From contig NZ_CP076132.1 of NCBI RefSeq assembly GCF_018736045.1, positions 908,501 to 972,500 of the forward strand: a DNA stretch of 64,000 bases, written 5' to 3'. The notes beneath the pieces are model-generated. The model made no database searches, was not told the origin of the DNA, and worked only from the letters and a program-made list of their open reading frames with translations. Below, in pieces: positions 34,153 to 42,853 of this stretch (the stretch's first letter is position 1; each line of letters opens with the position of its first letter). The DNA is from Flammeovirga yaeyamensis. GTDB lineage: Bacteria > Bacteroidota > Bacteroidia > Cytophagales > Flammeovirgaceae. The translations under genes and the position numbers were made by a program.

Positions 34153-35862
34153 TTACTTCACTTCCCCAATCAACACCCCAGACACACACCAAGAACTAAA
34201 GCTATAACCACCTGCAGGTTCACCCTGAGGGATCTGAACTTCAAACTGATGCGTGCCAGAAGAAATATTCAATGGCGTTTGCACAGGGTTGGTTACTGTA
34301 CCAGGGCACCATCCCGAACGGTCTAAATCAGAAGACGATTCCCCATTCCAGAAGTTTCCAGAAGCAGGGTTCAACTCACGGTAAGTACCACAATCGCATC
34401 TCCAAGGAGTATAAGAATAAGCCAACTGACCATCAATTAGAATGCGGTTTTCTTTTGGGTTGAACTCATCGCCACCACCCCAACCACCATGGCCAGTAGT
34501 GATATAGTGTAAATGTAAATCGCTTACATTTTCAGGAATAGAAATATCCACTTTTAGACCACCTGCACCAAACATCGTAGGGTAGTTCTGACTTGCCATT
34601 TCCAAAATGTTACACGTATTGAAAATTGGTTTCACCCAATACTCTTTTCTTTCTGCGGATGGCTTGTTTTCTTTTGGATAGTATTTCATTTTAAGGCTTA
34701 CTTTATGACCACCTTTATCGTAGTTACCGATAAATACACCAATCCAAACCTCACCTTCTAAGATCGGTTCTAAGTAAGATATACTTTGTTTATAATAGGT
34801 ATTGTTGGCCCAAGTAAGTCCATCCAAAACTCGTTTATCATTAAATTTATTGACCCCAAAAGGAGTGAAGAAACGCATTAATTCGATGGCCGGTTCAAAG
34901 TCACCTTCAGGGATCATACCGTGGTATTCCTTGCCGTCATTATCTGTAAACTTAGGCACCGTTTTGATACCGTTTTTCATGGCATCCAACATCGAAGGTT
35001 TGTCAGTATTACGAATCATGAAAACAGAACCCGTTCTATCGTAAGCATCGCCATTCGACATTTGTTCCAGCTCCAAGAATACATCACAAGGGACATCATG
35101 TTTAGGAAGTGTTACCTTCTTTAAGATCACAGTACCACCGCCAAAACGATACGTTAAGTTGTCTTGGTCACCTTCAGGATTTTTGATTTCATTTCCCCAA
35201 GAAATTTGTTCGTCATCAAAAATGTTTAAAGTAGTTACCACACCTTGTTGTGCTTTGTATCTTAGGTTGACAACATCCAACTCCTCACCCAATTCGTCAG
35301 GCATTAATTGCATGTCTTTTGTCTCTTTTGATTTAAGCTTTTTAAACGATGTGGCCATTTGTACCGAAGAGCCATTTCTAACGGTTTTCAATACCAAAGC
35401 ATCCTTGATAAAATAGCTTGGCGTACCTTTAATACCCGCTTCTTTAGTGTACCATACTTCAATGGTATTCGAGAAACTGATAAACTTGATCTTATCACAT
35501 TGATACCCAAGAATAGTGGTGTCGTTTTCTGTCAATTCAATTTCACCTTGTGGTGATTGATCAGAAACAGAGTAGAAACGTTTTCCTTGAATATCAGCAA
35601 TAGTGAATGTTTTATTTTTATTATAATCCAGTACTTGATATTGAGTCACCCTTTTCAACATTTCAGATAACTCAAAAGGATAAACACGTTCTACTTTAGC
35701 TAAATTGTTATGGAAGGTAAGTTCAGTTTTTCCATATTCTGTATTTGGTTTTCCATTGTAAAAAGAGTGGTATTCCACAACGGCACTCAGCTCTTTTTGT
35801 TTCTTTTGAGCATAGGTCATGCTAAAAACAGATAAGAGAAAGAGGATTAAAATTGATTTCAT
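34153..35862 (-). CDS. Secreted PNGase F-like glycoamidase fused to a GLPGLI-like domain
   Basis: 569 aa. A Sec signal peptide (1-18, cleavage after TYAQ) is followed by a GLPGLI-like domain (~20-190; ILGYQCDKIKF and IEVWYT with the KGTPSYFIKDALVL segment are typical). The rest (~205-565) matches peptide-N4-(N-acetyl-beta-glucosaminyl)asparagine amidase F: its two jelly-roll domains, with TTGHGGWGGGDEF, YTPWRCDCGTYRELNPASGN and RSGWCPGTVTNPV. The enzyme would release N-glycans from glycoproteins in the periplasm or outside. PNGase F alone is about 314 aa mature, so the extra N-terminal domain is notable. It has no T9SS tail. Confidence 0.85.
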   Translation of the reverse strand: MKSILILFLLSVFSMTYAQKKQKELSAVVEYHSFYNGKPNTEYGKTELTFHNNLAKVERVYPFELSEMLKRVTQYQVLDYNKNKTFTIADIQGKRFYSVSDQSPQGEIELTENDTTILGYQCDKIKFISFSNTIEVWYTKEAGIKGTPSYFIKDALVLKTVRNGSSVQMATSFKKLKSKETKDMQLMPDELGEELDVVNLRYKAQQGVVTTLNIFDDEQISWGNEIKNPEGDQDNLTYRFGGGTVILKKVTLPKHDVPCDVFLELEQMSNGDAYDRTGSVFMIRNTDKPSMLDAMKNGIKTVPKFTDNDGKEYHGMIPEGDFEPAIELMRFFTPFGVNKFNDKRVLDGLTWANNTYYKQSISYLEPILEGEVWIGVFIGNYDKGGHKVSLKMKYYPKENKPSAERKEYWVKPIFNTCNILEMASQNYPTMFGAGGLKVDISIPENVSDLHLHYITTGHGGWGGGDEFNPKENRILIDGQLAYSYTPWRCDCGTYRELNPASGNFWNGESSSDLDRSGWCPGTVTNPVQTPLNISSGTHQFEVQIPQGEPAGGYSFSSWCVSGVLIGEVK

Positions 35863-36202
35863 TGGTAACGAATAGATTTAATATGAATCTTTTATTTATT
35901 TAATGTATTTATGAACCTTAAATTATTCATCAAATAGTCGATTCGAAAATAAAGATTGATAACAAGTTTAATTATTAGAAAATAGTGGATTAAATACTGA
36001 AAAAAGGACCATATAGAATGAATGTTTGATACTCAAAATACCACTTTCATAATTATTCAACATTCAGACAATAAGAAAAAAATCCATCAATAAACGGGCA
36101 CAAAATTTTATAGAACCACCGTTTCAATCAATAATTCAAAGAGAGATAAAGAAAGTTGATTAGTATTACATCATATGAAATGCAAATCAAATACTAGAAA
36201 CC
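35863..36202. other. Divergent intergenic region
   Basis: 340 AT-rich bases between the divergent PNGase F-like and GH16 genes. It should hold both promoters, but I see no confident -33/-7 pair, repeat or hairpin. Confidence 0.4.
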
Positions 36203-38392
36203 ATGCAAACAACTACTTTTAGAAAAGTAACTTCACTTCTACTTTTAATTGGCTTTAATGCGACCATGTTAATGGCAGATCCGCCCGATCCTCCAGCAGG
36301 TAAAGTGTGGGTTTTAAATCATGAAATGAGTGATGAATTTGATGCTAATAGTCCAAATACAGATAAATGGAGATTGTTCGATAAAGCAGAGTCTTGGGGG
36401 CGTACGGCCGCATTTGATAAACGAATTCTAGAGCCTGTAAAAGATCCAAACTCGGATAACTATTATATGAGCATGAACCCGATGTGGTATTACGAAGATG
36501 AACGTTTTCCACGTGGGAATGGTAAAGATTATCACTTCGCAGGAGGTGGTATGGATACAAAGGTTTTACAGACGTACGGTTATTTCGAAGTACGCGTTAA
36601 ACCATCTGATTTCCCAATGGGATCGGGAGTGTTTATGAACTCAAGAGGAACGACATCAGACGATTGTAATACAAAATATGCAACGGAGTTGGACATTATT
36701 GAAAATATGGGATATACAGGCCCGTTTAACGAACATGGAGATGGCTCTTTCAATAATATTCAACATGTAAACTCTCATTCCAAACCATTTTCTGATGAGA
36801 ACGGTTCATGTCAGCGTTTACCTTACGAAACAACAAGTAGTGGTGTGGTACCTCCAAGTTTAGCGGCACCTCTAGGTTGGAATACGGTGGGTATGTGGTG
36901 GAAAGATGCCAATACAGCTATGTTCTATAACGACGACAAGTATTTTGGTACAATTACTCCTACAAGAGATTACTTCATGCCAATGCCTGTAATTATTGTC
37001 ATGGAAACTTACAATTGGGGAGATGATGATGAAAAGAATGCGACTAATCCTAAACCAGAAGAGTGGATGTTCGAAGACGATTTCCGTACAAAAGCACAAC
37101 GAGCAGTAATGTACGATTGGGTGAGAGTTTGGAAATTGGTTGATATTGATCAGGCAGAGTTTAATTCGAATAAAGACAATATCAAAGGTTATGAAGAAAA
37201 TATCACTGCCTATCCTTCGTATCAGTTTTCTACTACCTTGATTTATTCAGCATCAACAGATAGAAAAGTAACGGTGACTTTATACGGTCCATCGAATACT
37301 ATTTTAGCAGAAAAAACATACGATGTTGCTCAAGGTGTGAAATCATTGTTTACTGAATTTAATTTAGATGCAGAATTAGCTATCGATACAGGTTACAAAG
37401 TAGTTTATGAAATTAAAGATGGTAACTCAGTACTAAAAACTACATCAACCACTTTTGATGTAGTAGAGAAACCTCTAGAGAAAAAATTATGGGACGATGA
37501 AATCCCAACTTCTTTAGCGCCAGGGAAAACATCTTACCCTATCAATGTAAAATACGAAGCTGATGAGCCATGTAAAATCAATATCGAAATCAGAAAGCCT
37601 GATGGTAGTTGGTTTGGAAGTGGTAATATGAATGTTGAGGCGGGTAGTGGTGTAGCTACAATTAATGTAAGCATGCCTTCTGCAACTCCGGCTGCCGCTA
37701 ATTATTTCTACAAAGTGTATATGCATCGTCAAGGATACGATTGGAAAGATCCAGAAGCGGTTTCTATTGATCCTGTTGTATATTTTAATGTGGAAGAACC
37801 TATCGAACCAGCCATCAAATTATTAACTGTTCCTACAGAAATTGAAGGTAATGCTACGGAAGTGGAAGTTGAATTCTCTTATGGAACTTATGAGAACGGT
37901 ACACTAAAAATCGAATTACGTGATAAAGACGATAACGTGATGATCGATGAGGTGAGAACAGAACGTATTGGCCAACGAACGCTAACACGGTACATCAAAA
38001 TGGATGCAGATATTCCTCCATCAGACGATTATAAAATCTATATTGAGTTCACACCAGATAAAGGAAGCTTTGAAAAAGTAACGGATGAGGTTTCAGGCAT
38101 TACTGTCACAGAAAATGTAGCAAGTGTGGATGAAATCAATACAAAATCGAGAGCTTTAAAAGTGTATCCTAACCCTGTGGAAGGAACGCTTAAAATGGTA
38201 GTAGAAGAACGCTTAAATGATATCCAAAAGGTAGAAGTACTTAACGTAAATGGACAATTATTAAAAGTGATTTCTGCACAAAATGGAAAATCGATTTCCA
38301 ATATCTCAGTGTCTGATTTGACATCAGGTACTTATTTGTTGAGAGTGACGACGGGTAGCGATGTGTATACGAGTCGTTTTATCAAAAAATAG
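36203..38392 (+). CDS. GH16 family glycoside hydrolase (beta-agarase/porphyranase-like), T9SS-exported
   Basis: 729 aa. A signal peptide (1-25) precedes a GH16 domain (~30-315) with the catalytic signature ELDIIE: Glu162 nucleophile, Asp164, Glu167 acid/base. The motifs MSDEFDANSPNTDKWRLF and the loop WNTVGMWWKDANTAMFYNDD match agarase/porphyranase-type GH16 members. Two or three Ig-like beta domains (~320-640) follow. The last ~75 residues (VYPNPVEGTLK onward) are a type A T9SS sorting domain. The protein should be released or surface-anchored and cleave red-algal galactans. Agarose versus porphyran cannot be decided by eye. Confidence 0.88.
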   Translation: MQTTTFRKVTSLLLLIGFNATMLMADPPDPPAGKVWVLNHEMSDEFDANSPNTDKWRLFDKAESWGRTAAFDKRILEPVKDPNSDNYYMSMNPMWYYEDERFPRGNGKDYHFAGGGMDTKVLQTYGYFEVRVKPSDFPMGSGVFMNSRGTTSDDCNTKYATELDIIENMGYTGPFNEHGDGSFNNIQHVNSHSKPFSDENGSCQRLPYETTSSGVVPPSLAAPLGWNTVGMWWKDANTAMFYNDDKYFGTITPTRDYFMPMPVIIVMETYNWGDDDEKNATNPKPEEWMFEDDFRTKAQRAVMYDWVRVWKLVDIDQAEFNSNKDNIKGYEENITAYPSYQFSTTLIYSASTDRKVTVTLYGPSNTILAEKTYDVAQGVKSLFTEFNLDAELAIDTGYKVVYEIKDGNSVLKTTSTTFDVVEKPLEKKLWDDEIPTSLAPGKTSYPINVKYEADEPCKINIEIRKPDGSWFGSGNMNVEAGSGVATINVSMPSATPAAANYFYKVYMHRQGYDWKDPEAVSIDPVVYFNVEEPIEPAIKLLTVPTEIEGNATEVEVEFSYGTYENGTLKIELRDKDDNVMIDEVRTERIGQRTLTRYIKMDADIPPSDDYKIYIEFTPDKGSFEKVTDEVSGITVTENVASVDEINTKSRALKVYPNPVEGTLKMVVEERLNDIQKVEVLNVNGQLLKVISAQNGKSISNISVSDLTSGTYLLRVTTGSDVYTSRFIKK

Positions 38393-38464
38393 ATATTGAT
38401 TACATCACTTTCTTTTAGAAGTCATAGCCAATAATATCATGTTAGTACCATTTTTTTAATAAAT

Positions 38465-38709
38465 TAAGAAAGACAAAGATGTAATTATATTCGAGTCGTT
38501 TGGAACTATGAACGAAACCTTAGAAGAATATAAGGAAATAAAAACAAAAATATTGTTGGTTAGAAATCACAGATATCTCGGCAGAAGAAAATATTCTTTA
38601 TTATAAAAACCTAGATAAAGAAAAAGAGTTTTACTGATTGAAACTGATAATGCTAAAAATAACAACAGAAGAGATGGTGGAAATTGAGAATGGATTGGAT
38701 TTGAGGTAG
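38465..38709 (+). pseudogene. Probable decayed coding remnant
   Basis: A plus-strand frame reads KDKDVIIFESFGTMNETLEE to about 38540. After a one-base shift it continues WLEITDISAEENILYYKNLD, stop, then LKLIMLKITTEEMVEIENGL and a stop. The amphipathic, charged composition resembles real protein broken by a frameshift and a nonsense mutation. I do not recognise the family. Confidence 0.35.
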
Positions 38710-38914
38710 ACTATTATTATTCCAGTTTTTACAGGAAAAGAGTCTGTAAAACACTGTATTTTGGTTTATTATTTTAATATAACATGCCTGTATATAAATT
38801 AATAAACACCTAATTTGTGTATTAAATTGTTGCGTATTACATTGTAAGAGCAAATAGTGATAATATTTTATCAAAAATGGGATAAAGGGATTTCCTTATA
38901 TAGGCTTTGGGTAT

Positions 38915-38950
38915 AAAAAAGGAAGCGACTCTGCAAAGTCACCCCCTCTT
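38915..38950 (-). terminator. Terminator of the small peptide gene
   Basis: On the minus strand, GTGACT pairs with AGTCGC (one G-U) inside a G-rich/TTCC outer stem, followed by TTTTTT. It lies 19 bases beyond the stop codon of the 27-codon gene. Confidence 0.7.
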
Positions 38951-38968
38951 TTTACTTAAACCCCTAAT

Positions 38969-39052
38969 TTAGGATTTGTGTTTTACAAAAACACCCCAAA
39001 CTGTAGCAACAGTCGAAATAAAGGTGAATACCAACATTATTATTTCAATCAT
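38969..39052 (-). CDS. 27-residue hydrophobic single-span peptide (toxin-like small gene)
   Basis: The peptide begins MIEIIMLVFTFISTV and ends WGVFVKHKS: a ~20-residue membrane segment with a basic C-terminal tail. A strong Shine-Dalgarno-like AGGAG lies 11 bases upstream, uncommon for this phylum, and sits in the loop of a TGTCT/AGACA hairpin. A dedicated terminator follows. Size, topology and isolation resemble type I toxin or regulatory membrane peptides. The function is inference. Confidence 0.55.
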   Translation of the reverse strand: MIEIIMLVFTFISTVATVWGVFVKHKS

Positions 39053-39774
39053 TTTTTTTGTCTGCTCCTTTCAGACATTAATAATATAACATAAATACAA
39101 AATTTCAACGCATCTTGGTCTGCAAACTAATGATGCGTTTTTTATACTTCTATAAATACTTTTTAAATTTAAGTAAATACTACGAGTTAAAAAACTCTTT
39201 TCTTCGTCATAATAATACTCTTTTCTAATAGCTTCTCTGTAAAACTGATTTGTCTATTATAATTTTCTGTTTTTTTTTTGATAAACAGTTTTTTTATTAT
39301 GATTAAATTAACTTTTAGTTACTTTTTTCTCCCTCGTTTATTTAGCACCTGATAATGTTTTAACAATAAAAAAACTTCTATATTAATATGAGCAAATGTT
39401 AATAGTGTTTAAAATTTTTATAAAAAATAACATAATCTTCTAAAAGGGGGCGATTCAATCACCATTAATCTTTTTCGATCATATAATTGGTATAACAAAA
39501 ATCAGGATTAATAAAAAAGAGCTACTACTAAATCAATCTTGATCTATGAGAATTCAAATGTCTAAACGTATTAACATCCTATCTAGAAGATGAAATTGCT
39601 ATTGATCTTATAATTATTCATTAAAGAAAGAAATCAAAAAGCTGAAGGCAAAATTTGTTATCAAATACAAGGTCAAAAGAGACATTACAGAAGTTTTAAG
39701 AAGAGTAAGTTGGAGAGGCAATAATTTTCATGTAATGCTTATTATTTTTCAATACGTATGAAGCTAATATATTT

Positions 39775-41241
39775 CTATCCAATAATGATAGTATTGGCTA
39801 TATATGCCATACAAATTAATCCTAAAACGTATTGGAAGATAATAAGTAACGAAACAAGTTTGTTGGTATATTTTATTTCCTTAAAATCTAGCTTTATACC
39901 AAAAAACACAAACGAAGTGAAAAGGAAATTATAGTATATATATTTTATAAAGAAATTATTAGATTCAAGTATTGAGTGTAGAAGTATTATATCATATGTA
40001 TTTCTAAGTTTGTTGGTTAGTGTAAATGGAATATTTATCAAGAACAGGGCAATAAATATTATGAACGTATTTCTAAAAATCCACATCTTGTTGTATCCAT
40101 AATCCCACCATACATAATCTAGTTTATTTAATCCATGATACCATAAATATGGAAATCCTAACCAATTCTTTTTATTTAATTTAGCTTTTGAGATATACGT
40201 ATACTCTTTTTTCTCTTTATCTGCTTTTTCATATCCAGTGTTATACCCATACTTTTCTTGCATTTTCATTATCTGCTCGTAGACTGATACTGTAGAGGTG
40301 TAATGTTTTTCAAAGTTTCTAGTAGAGTCGTATTGAATGTATAATTTAAACCCTTGGCTGTAGTCGAATTTAAATTTTTCAATATTGGTTGAGTTTAGAC
40401 TAATATGACAGATTGTTTTGTTTGGGTTTAGTTTACATAGACTTAGATCAACTATTTCTTCTGAAGTGACTTGATCAAATATTATTGTGTCGGGTAAAGT
40501 AGAATTGCTGAAATCAATTTTTTCTTTAAAAATGGATTTAGAAAAGTATATTATGGAATTAAATTCAGTCAATGAAAAATTAGCTTCAGAATCAAATCTT
40601 GCACCTGTGAAATCAGCTTTGGAATTAAATATAGCACTTATGAAATAGGTAGCAGAATCAAATCTTGTACCTGTGAAATCTGTAAAATTATTAAAATTTG
40701 TATCTGAGAAGTCTGTAAAATTATTAAATTTTGTGCTTAAGAAATATACCTCAGAGTTAAATTCAGTCGTTGAGAAGTCTGTAAAATTGTTAAATTTTGT
40801 GTTTAAGAAATATGCCTTAGAAATAAATTCAGCCATTGAGAAATCTGCTTTAGAATTGAATTCGGTTTTAGAGAAAAATGCTTCAGAATTAAATTTAGTC
40901 ATCGAGAAGAATGCTTCAGAATTAAATTTAGCCTTTGAGAAAAATGCTTCAGAGTTAAATTCAGCCATTAAGAAATTAGCTTCAGAATTAAATTTAGCAT
41001 TTGAGAAATTTAATTCATTAACAAACAGTGACATCTCAAAATTTCCGTTAGAAATAATGTTTGTAACAATTAAAATCGAATTATTATCAAATTCATTTAG
41101 TAAAATAGAGTCGTAACAAACTTCATATTCAACTGAATCTCTATCTAAATAAAATATTCCAGATTTGAAATTACAATTTTGAGCAATTAGTATTTGTACA
41201 TTCAAAAATAATAAGATACTAGAAAGTAGAAGTTGTTTCAT
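39775..41241 (-). CDS. Undecapeptide/pentapeptide-repeat membrane protein
   Basis: 488 aa. A signal peptide (1-21, ending LIAQ) precedes ~16 copies of an 11-residue repeat (residues ~75-260) of the type FNSEAFFSKAK, a variant of the pentapeptide-repeat solenoid with alternating 5- and 6-residue spacing. A linker (~265-380) is followed by at least three membrane segments to the end. The solenoid should be periplasmic and the C-terminus a small membrane domain, a layout seen in ion-channel-like fusions. It lies 78 bases after the DUF6527-like gene, but a strong terminator separates them. A membrane-effector role in the adjacent island is speculation. Confidence 0.75.
   Translation of the reverse strand: MKQLLLSSILLFLNVQILIAQNCNFKSGIFYLDRDSVEYEVCYDSILLNEFDNNSILIVTNIISNGNFEMSLFVNELNFSNAKFNSEANFLMAEFNSEAFFSKAKFNSEAFFSMTKFNSEAFFSKTEFNSKADFSMAEFISKAYFLNTKFNNFTDFSTTEFNSEVYFLSTKFNNFTDFSDTNFNNFTDFTGTRFDSATYFISAIFNSKADFTGARFDSEANFSLTEFNSIIYFSKSIFKEKIDFSNSTLPDTIIFDQVTSEEIVDLSLCKLNPNKTICHISLNSTNIEKFKFDYSQGFKLYIQYDSTRNFEKHYTSTVSVYEQIMKMQEKYGYNTGYEKADKEKKEYTYISKAKLNKKNWLGFPYLWYHGLNKLDYVWWDYGYNKMWIFRNTFIIFIALFLINIPFTLTNKLRNTYDIILLHSILESNNFFIKYIYYNFLFTSFVFFGIKLDFKEIKYTNKLVSLLIIFQYVLGLICMAYIANTIIIG
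40540..41005. repeat. 33-bp coding tandem repeats
   Basis: The DNA period of 33 bases encodes the 11-residue solenoid unit. Units such as GAATTAAATTTAGCATTTGA recur with few changes, so copy number can vary by slippage or recombination. The repeats also create a spurious 147-codon frame on the other strand. Confidence 0.8.
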
Positions 41242-41274
41242 TTTAGTAAAATAGAACTAGGGTTTAGATATAAA

Positions 41275-41310
41275 GAAAAAAAACAAGCTAGAAAAAAATA
41301 TACTAGCTTG
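41275..41310 (-). terminator. Terminator after the ubiquitin-like operon
   Basis: CAAGCTAG (41284-41291 on plus) pairs perfectly with CTAGCTTG (41303-41310). On the minus strand it is followed by TTTTTTTT. It begins 10 bases beyond the DUF6527-like stop and 34 bases before the solenoid gene's ATG, so the latter depends on read-through or its own very close promoter. Confidence 0.9.
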
Positions 41311-41319
41311 CTAATTCGA

Positions 41320-41685
41320 TTAATTGAAAAAACTCGAAAATCTATTCGTGAACCTTAAAAAAAATTGTTCCCACCAATTTTCTTGATCTGAGTTATCTAT
41401 ATTCTTTTCAGGCCAATCTATTGCTCTGACAATTTTGTTTTTTTTAATCCAATAATGTGACTCACAATTAAAATTCCAATTACCTATTGATGGAGAAAGA
41501 GAAATAGTTTCACCATCGTATAATAAATTCCAATCTTTTGGAGATAAAGGTGTAATTACTTTATTACCACAACCACACATACAATTATGTATGGCTGTAG
41601 CATATTCCATTGACACATAAAGTGTATTATCCTTAATCTCTTCGGGAATCTCTTCCAAAAAAACTAATTTTATTTCACTCATCAT
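41320..41685 (-). CDS. DUF6527-like zinc-binding protein
   Basis: 121 aa. Candidate zinc ligands are His33, Cys35, Cys37 and Cys39 (HNCMCGCGNKV) with Cys74 and His77 (CESHYWI), a treble-clef-like layout. The motif order matches DUF6527 proteins, which recur next to ThiF-type E1 and multiubiquitin proteins. It overlaps the E1 gene by 11 bases (a second ATG lies at 41682) and closes the operon. An E3-like or substrate-adaptor role is inference from the zinc fold and the context. Confidence 0.72.
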   Translation of the reverse strand: MMSEIKLVFLEEIPEEIKDNTLYVSMEYATAIHNCMCGCGNKVITPLSPKDWNLLYDGETISLSPSIGNWNFNCESHYWIKKNKIVRAIDWPEKNIDNSDQENWWEQFFLRFTNRFSSFFN

Positions 41686-42853
41686 TATAGATTAAAAGTT
41701 CATTAATATCCATGGTAAGGTTATGAGATCTTTCATGCTCTTTATAAAATTGAAATAATTGTTTCCATTTTATTACAGCAATACTTGCATTAAGCATATT
41801 CAATTCAGATATCTGTATGTTTGAATTATACTCATTTTCTTCACTCTTAACCAATGGTATCCGATTATCAATATGATCTTTTTTATTAGGAGTAACTAAA
41901 GTAGTTCTAGATACTCCTATTAGATCTTGATCCTCAGTAATACTTACACTAATACCTACATCGATAAAAGAAATACATTTACTAATTAAGTGATCAATGA
42001 TCAATTTTTTAGCTTCGTTATCATCTATTGATATGAATATAAAAGAAAGCCCATCAACTTTGTTCAAGTTTTGTTCAGTTAAATACTCATCACATACAGT
42101 AATATTTTTATGCATATTACTGTATATTTCCGACATTCTAGATGCTTTGTTTTTTTGTAATTTCAATTCTTCTAATGAAGGAGCTCCTGGAGATCTAAAA
42201 GCATTATGTTGTAGAAATTTGTCTCCATCAAATAAAGAAATTTCTTTAACTGGTGTTTTAGCAATTAGGTCTAAAATATAAGACCCTGTTCCTCCTAACC
42301 CAATAATACCTATTCTTTGATTGTAGAATTTATTTTCTAAAAAAGAGATATTGGCTCTACTGGAATTGGTATCTACATAATTGAATGAAATATTATTACT
42401 CTTATTCATAATTGGTGAAAAGGTTTTAGGAGTTACATTTTCATCAATTGACTGAGCTTCGTGACATAATATTCTACAATAAGTAGTTAGAAGTTCATAG
42501 TAATCATCGTATTTACCACCGTTATGTTTTGGTTTACTAGATAGGTAAAACGTAGGTGTTAACTTATTATTAATCGTCAATCTTTGTTGTGAGTTGACAA
42601 TATTTAAGAGCTTTTGACCATTACTTGAACATGGGTACTCACCTACAAAATGAGCTATATGTGTTGCAGGTTTTAAAATATTCCCTCCATTTAGATTAAG
42701 AGGGGTGATTAAATCACCTCTCTTAATCTGTTTCTGAGAATTAACATAAGGAATATTACTAATCATGATGTGAGAATCAATAATTGTAACTTCATATCCC
42801 TCATTTTGTAACCGTTTGAGGTCTGTACTAGGATTTATCTGTGGAAGTGACAT
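41675..42853 (-). CDS. E2-like/E1 (ThiF-type) fusion protein of a ubiquitin-like system
   Basis: 392 aa. The C-terminal half (~165-390) is an E1/ThiF adenylation domain: GLGGTGS (185-191), Asp-containing LFDGDKF (207-213), an HNAFRS segment with Arg220, Lys236, and SIDDNEA near 275-281. The N-terminal half (~1-160) fits the DUF6791/E2-like domain that precedes such E1s; Cys75 in VGEYPCSSNG is the best candidate for an E2-type catalytic cysteine. After Cys293 no cysteine remains, so the usual E1 catalytic Cys in the crossover loop is absent. It overlaps the Ubl gene by 26 bases and the zinc-protein gene by 11. Confidence 0.8.
   Translation of the reverse strand: MSLPQINPSTDLKRLQNEGYEVTIIDSHIMISNIPYVNSQKQIKRGDLITPLNLNGGNILKPATHIAHFVGEYPCSSNGQKLLNIVNSQQRLTINNKLTPTFYLSSKPKHNGGKYDDYYELLTTYCRILCHEAQSIDENVTPKTFSPIMNKSNNISFNYVDTNSSRANISFLENKFYNQRIGIIGLGGTGSYILDLIAKTPVKEISLFDGDKFLQHNAFRSPGAPSLEELKLQKNKASRMSEIYSNMHKNITVCDEYLTEQNLNKVDGLSFIFISIDDNEAKKLIIDHLISKCISFIDVGISVSITEDQDLIGVSRTTLVTPNKKDHIDNRIPLVKSEENEYNSNIQISELNMLNASIAVIKWKQLFQFYKEHERSHNLTMDINELLIYNDE

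Larger units (their letters stand above)
38393..39774. other. 1.4-kb gene-poor region
   Basis: Apart from a broken coding remnant (38465-38709) and a 27-codon peptide gene with terminator (38915-39052), I see no coding sequence. The stretch 39060-39770 is very AT-rich with long T runs and no recognisable repeat or gene. It marks the left edge of the ubiquitin-like island. Confidence 0.5.

Noticed and set aside
40540..41005. 33-bp periodic repeats that resemble a CRISPR array
   Set aside because: The period equals 11 codons of a continuous reading frame, the units have no unique spacers, and no cas genes are present.
40673..41116. 147-codon open frame on the plus strand
   Set aside because: It is a by-product of the 33-bp repeats of the minus-strand solenoid gene; its sequence is just the antisense of the repeat.
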